A stretch of DNA of 52,254 bases from contig JAGQYY010000009.1 of the NCBI GenBank assembly GCA_020435825.1, forward strand, positions 1 through 52,254, in the 5' to 3' direction. A program made the position numbers and the translations under genes. This DNA comes from Aequorivita sp. GTDB taxonomy: Bacteria; Bacteroidota; Bacteroidia; Flavobacteriales; Flavobacteriaceae. Below are positions 50,726 through 52,254 of the stretch, piece after piece. Position 1 is the first letter of the stretch. The number at the start of each line of letters is the position of its first letter. The notes under the pieces are model-generated. The model had not been told where the DNA came from. It saw nothing but the letters and a program-made list of their open reading frames with translations, and ran no database searches.

Positions 50726-50977
50726 ATGACTTCAGAAGAAATATATGTACAAATCCAACCCATCATTAAAGCATATTTACCAGAAGATGTTTCAGCGGAA
50801 GATATTAATCCTGATAGTGATTTAACGCGAGAGCTCAACATTAATTCTGCCCATCTCGTCGATATAATTTTGGACATTGAAGATGCTTTTAATATTGAAT
50901 TTAAAAATGACGATATGGAAAAATTGCGAAATGTGAATGACGCCATATTGTTGATCCAACAAAAGATTTCCGCTTAA
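50726..50977 (+). CDS. Acyl carrier protein of the polyketide operon
   Basis: This 83-residue protein has the helical carrier fold with the phosphopantetheine-accepting Ser41 in LNINSAHLVDIILDIEDAF. The usual D-S-L motif is N-S-A here. The acidic helix II after the serine (VDIILDIEDAF) is typical of carriers that meet FabF-type enzymes. It is the seventh and last gene of the tightly packed operon. No phosphopantetheinyl transferase or thioesterase is encoded nearby, so housekeeping PPTase would be needed. Confidence 0.9.
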   Translation: MTSEEIYVQIQPIIKAYLPEDVSAEDINPDSDLTRELNINSAHLVDIILDIEDAFNIEFKNDDMEKLRNVNDAILLIQQKISA

Positions 50978-51070
50978 CTTTTCACGCCTGTATCATTCAT
51001 ATAATTTCGTTAATTCCTTTATGAAAGCCCGTTAAAATGGGTTAAAAAATAGCTTTTATATTTTAGATTT

Positions 51071-51093
51071 TTTTAATTTTCATGAAATTAAAA
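51071..51093 (+). repeat. AT-rich inverted repeat before a secreted protein gene
   Basis: TTTTAATTT-TCATG-AAATTAAAA has perfect 9-base arms and a 5-base loop, ending 9 bases before the ATG at 51103. It could be an operator or a leader hairpin. A T-rich stretch precedes it, not follows, so it is not a classical terminator of the operon upstream. Confidence 0.45.
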
Positions 51094-51102
51094 TGAAGTG
51101 TC

Positions 51103-51468
51103 ATGAAAAAAATCATTTCTATATTAATGCTGTTTATAAGCATTTCCGCATTTTCTCAAGATCCATTTTTACAAAAATCTAATCCTGAAGCAAAAAAAGA
51201 AGCTATAAAAATTACTGACCAATATATTCCAGAACTTTCCTTAACGGGAGAAGAGCAGTTATTGTTCCAACAAAAGGTGGAGGAATTTTTACTTAAAAGA
51301 TATAAGATAGAAGCAGAATTTAAAGGGAAAGAAAAACTCAACTTGCTTTACCAACTTCAGGAGGAGGAAACGGATGATATGCAGGATATTCTTACACGAG
51401 AACAACTACAAGTCTATAAAAAAATTAAGTCAAGCATTCAACCTTTGGAAACGGTCTCAAAAGAATAA
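51103..51468 (+). CDS. Small secreted helical protein of unknown function
   Basis: This 121-residue protein has a signal peptide (MKKIISILMLFISISAFS) and a mature part that is charged and probably all helical (EEQLLFQQKVEEFLLKRY, then MQDILTREQLQVYKKIK). The length and the helix pattern recall the Spy/CpxP-like periplasmic chaperone-type proteins of Bacteroidota, but no diagnostic LTxxQ motif is clear; ILTREQLQVY is the closest. It lies 125 bases after the polyketide operon with its own likely promoter (TATATTTT at 51057), so it is probably independent. Confidence 0.75.
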   Translation: MKKIISILMLFISISAFSQDPFLQKSNPEAKKEAIKITDQYIPELSLTGEEQLLFQQKVEEFLLKRYKIEAEFKGKEKLNLLYQLQEEETDDMQDILTREQLQVYKKIKSSIQPLETVSKE

Positions 51469-51609
51469 TTAGTTATTCTTTTCTATAAAGTTTTTATTTT
51501 CGGTTTTTCTCTCAATATCCGGTCTTGAAATTACAAAATCATTATTCTGAAAAATTTCCGGCCAATCATTTGAACCAAAATTAGTTGTGCTTTCATTATC
51601 AATTTCCAA
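51469..51609 (-). other. Possible short reading frame or gene remnant
   Basis: A minus-strand frame of 46 codons from a TTG at 51609 reads MEIDNESTTNFGSNDWPEIF then QNNDFVISRPDIERKTENKN. The composition is protein-like, with aromatic and charged residues, but there is no ATG and no family I recognise. Its stop abuts the stop of the secreted protein gene. It may be the end of a decayed gene. The remaining bases up to 51683 show nothing. Confidence 0.22.
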
Positions 51610-51683
51610 CTCTCATATTACTACTGTAATAAATGTTAGTAGTTTGTCATTTCGTGCTATAACATCCCATATCTTTCATACAA

Positions 51684-51986
51684 TTAGTGTGCTTTCAATT
51701 TTTCTTTACGCTTTTGAAGCTGTGAGCGAAGCTCCGTAATTACTTTTGCGACCGAGGCTTCAAATGATGCGGTAGAAGTTTCAGCAAATATGGTAGGCCC
51801 AGGCATACTCAGGCGCACGCTACATATTTTACCAATTTCCGGGTTAGATGTGTTTTCTTTTTTAAAATATACATCAGCACCTACAATTGAGTCATATTTA
51901 TTTTCAAGTTTATTTAGTTTTTCAGTAACAAAAGTTTCCAATCTTTGGCTCGCCGCCACTTCGTGATACTCAAAATTTATATTCAT
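51684..51986 (-). CDS. Ribosome hibernation-promoting factor (HPF/RaiA family, short form)
   Basis: This 100-residue protein has the S30AE fold: MNINFEYHEVAASQRLETFV, LNKLENKYDSIVGADVYFKK and a basic end QLQKRKEKLKAH. Short HPF or RaiA proteins bind the 30S subunit and store inactive ribosomes in stationary phase. The SVRLSMPGPTIFAETSTASF segment is the conserved strand pair before the second helix. It lies about 80 bases downstream of the TerC-family gene on the same strand. Confidence 0.91.
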   Translation of the reverse strand: MNINFEYHEVAASQRLETFVTEKLNKLENKYDSIVGADVYFKKENTSNPEIGKICSVRLSMPGPTIFAETSTASFEASVAKVITELRSQLQKRKEKLKAH

Positions 51987-52066
51987 ATTCTGTTAAATTT
52001 GGTTATGAATTTTAAAGATACGATAGGCAAAAAACCATTCCAAACTTTTAAGGGGATTTTGTGAAA

Positions 52067-52254
52067 TTAATCTTCCTCTGCGGGCTGCGGGTTAGGGTCG
52101 GGGATAAGTAGGGAGGCAATAATTCCACCAGCAAGCGAAACACCAATAACGCTGAGAGATAGCCACTCTGGAATTTCCATGTTGTGAGAAAGAATCATTT
52201 TTACTCCCACAAACGCTAGGATTACAACCAGGCTATAATTTATGAACCGAAATT
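52067..52254 (-). CDS. TerC family integral membrane protein, 3' part only
   Basis: The last 62 codons of a gene that continues beyond the window edge. They read FRFINYSLVVILAFVGVKMI, then LSHNMEIPEWLSLSVIGVSL, then a final membrane helix and an acidic proline-rich tail ending in PAEED. The FVGVKM motif and the following helix match the C-terminal end of TerC/Alx proteins, which are linked to metal (manganese) export and protein translocation. The N-terminal part is not visible. Confidence 0.82.
   Translation of the reverse strand, partial: FRFINYSLVVILAFVGVKMILSHNMEIPEWLSLSVIGVSLAGGIIASLLIPDPNPQPAEED

Overview
The window is chromosomal DNA of a member of the Flavobacteriia (phylum Bacteroidota). 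The sequence is AT-rich. Several upstream regions carry the phylum's -7 promoter element TAnnTTTG, and A-rich leaders replace Shine-Dalgarno sites. Diagnostic proteins include a type IX secretion cargo with a C-terminal sorting tail, a GH3/beta-lactamase fusion, BshA of bacillithiol synthesis, a fused alpha/beta 2-oxoacid dehydrogenase E1 and a carboxypeptidase-regulatory-like domain ending in EEVVVTGY. I cannot name the genus from sequence alone. No tRNA, rRNA, CRISPR array, IS element or prophage was seen, and no gene-free stretch exceeds about 260 bases.

Layout. (1) 1-6700 is an accessory block with every gene on the minus strand: a higBA toxin-antitoxin pair between two near-identical repeats of about 110 bp, a three-protease operon (secreted C1 peptidase, S41 lipoprotein protease, membrane CPBP protease) behind an AraC regulator, and a secreted agmatine/peptidyl-arginine deiminase-like enzyme. 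The boundaries carry similar short GTTG/TGCAC elements, suggesting cassette-like assembly. (2) 6800-26660 is core envelope and metabolism: RidA, LptD-like protein, AmiC-type amidase, MCE protein, a split heterodisulfide-reductase-like Fe-S pair, the GH3-lactamase fusion, BshA, a small outer-membrane protein, an FAD/Fe-S dehydrogenase, an LpxH-like phosphatase, chorismate synthase and a dicarboxylate/amino-acid symporter. (3) 26850-34740 holds surface and secreted proteins (a lamin-tail-like protein, a DUF4139 protein with an inserted regulatory domain, a type IX secretion cargo) and a two-component system. (4) 34830-43770 holds DNA repair (MutS2, Ung) and a metabolic set (substrate-binding-fold protein, nucleoside phosphorylase, SUI1 factor, 2OG oxygenase, E1). 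(5) 43860-45260 is a small envelope-stress-like run: DUF1328 protein, lipoprotein and OmpA-family lipoprotein, ended by a clear terminator.

(6) 45340-50977 is the most striking locus. Seven genes are packed with 0-6 base gaps or 4-base overlaps: flavoprotein oxidoreductase, methyltransferase, type III polyketide synthase, FabI/FabL-like enoyl reductase, FabZ-like dehydratase, FabF-like ketosynthase and acyl carrier protein. I read it as a dedicated type II fatty-acid-like line that builds an acyl starter on its own carrier protein. The type III synthase would extend and cyclise it to an alkylresorcinol, pyrone or related phenolic lipid, then methylated and oxidised. The last three genes resemble the known SrsA/SrsB/SrsC logic, but the dedicated chain-builder beside them is unusual. 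The window ends with a small secreted protein, a ribosome hibernation factor and the 3' end of a TerC-family gene.

Seven genes cannot use, or are unlikely to use, ATG: higB, the lptD-like gene, the MCE gene, the LpxH-like gene, the SUI1 gene, the flavoprotein gene and the FabZ-like gene. Where a promoter element lies inside a longer possible reading frame I used it to choose the start.
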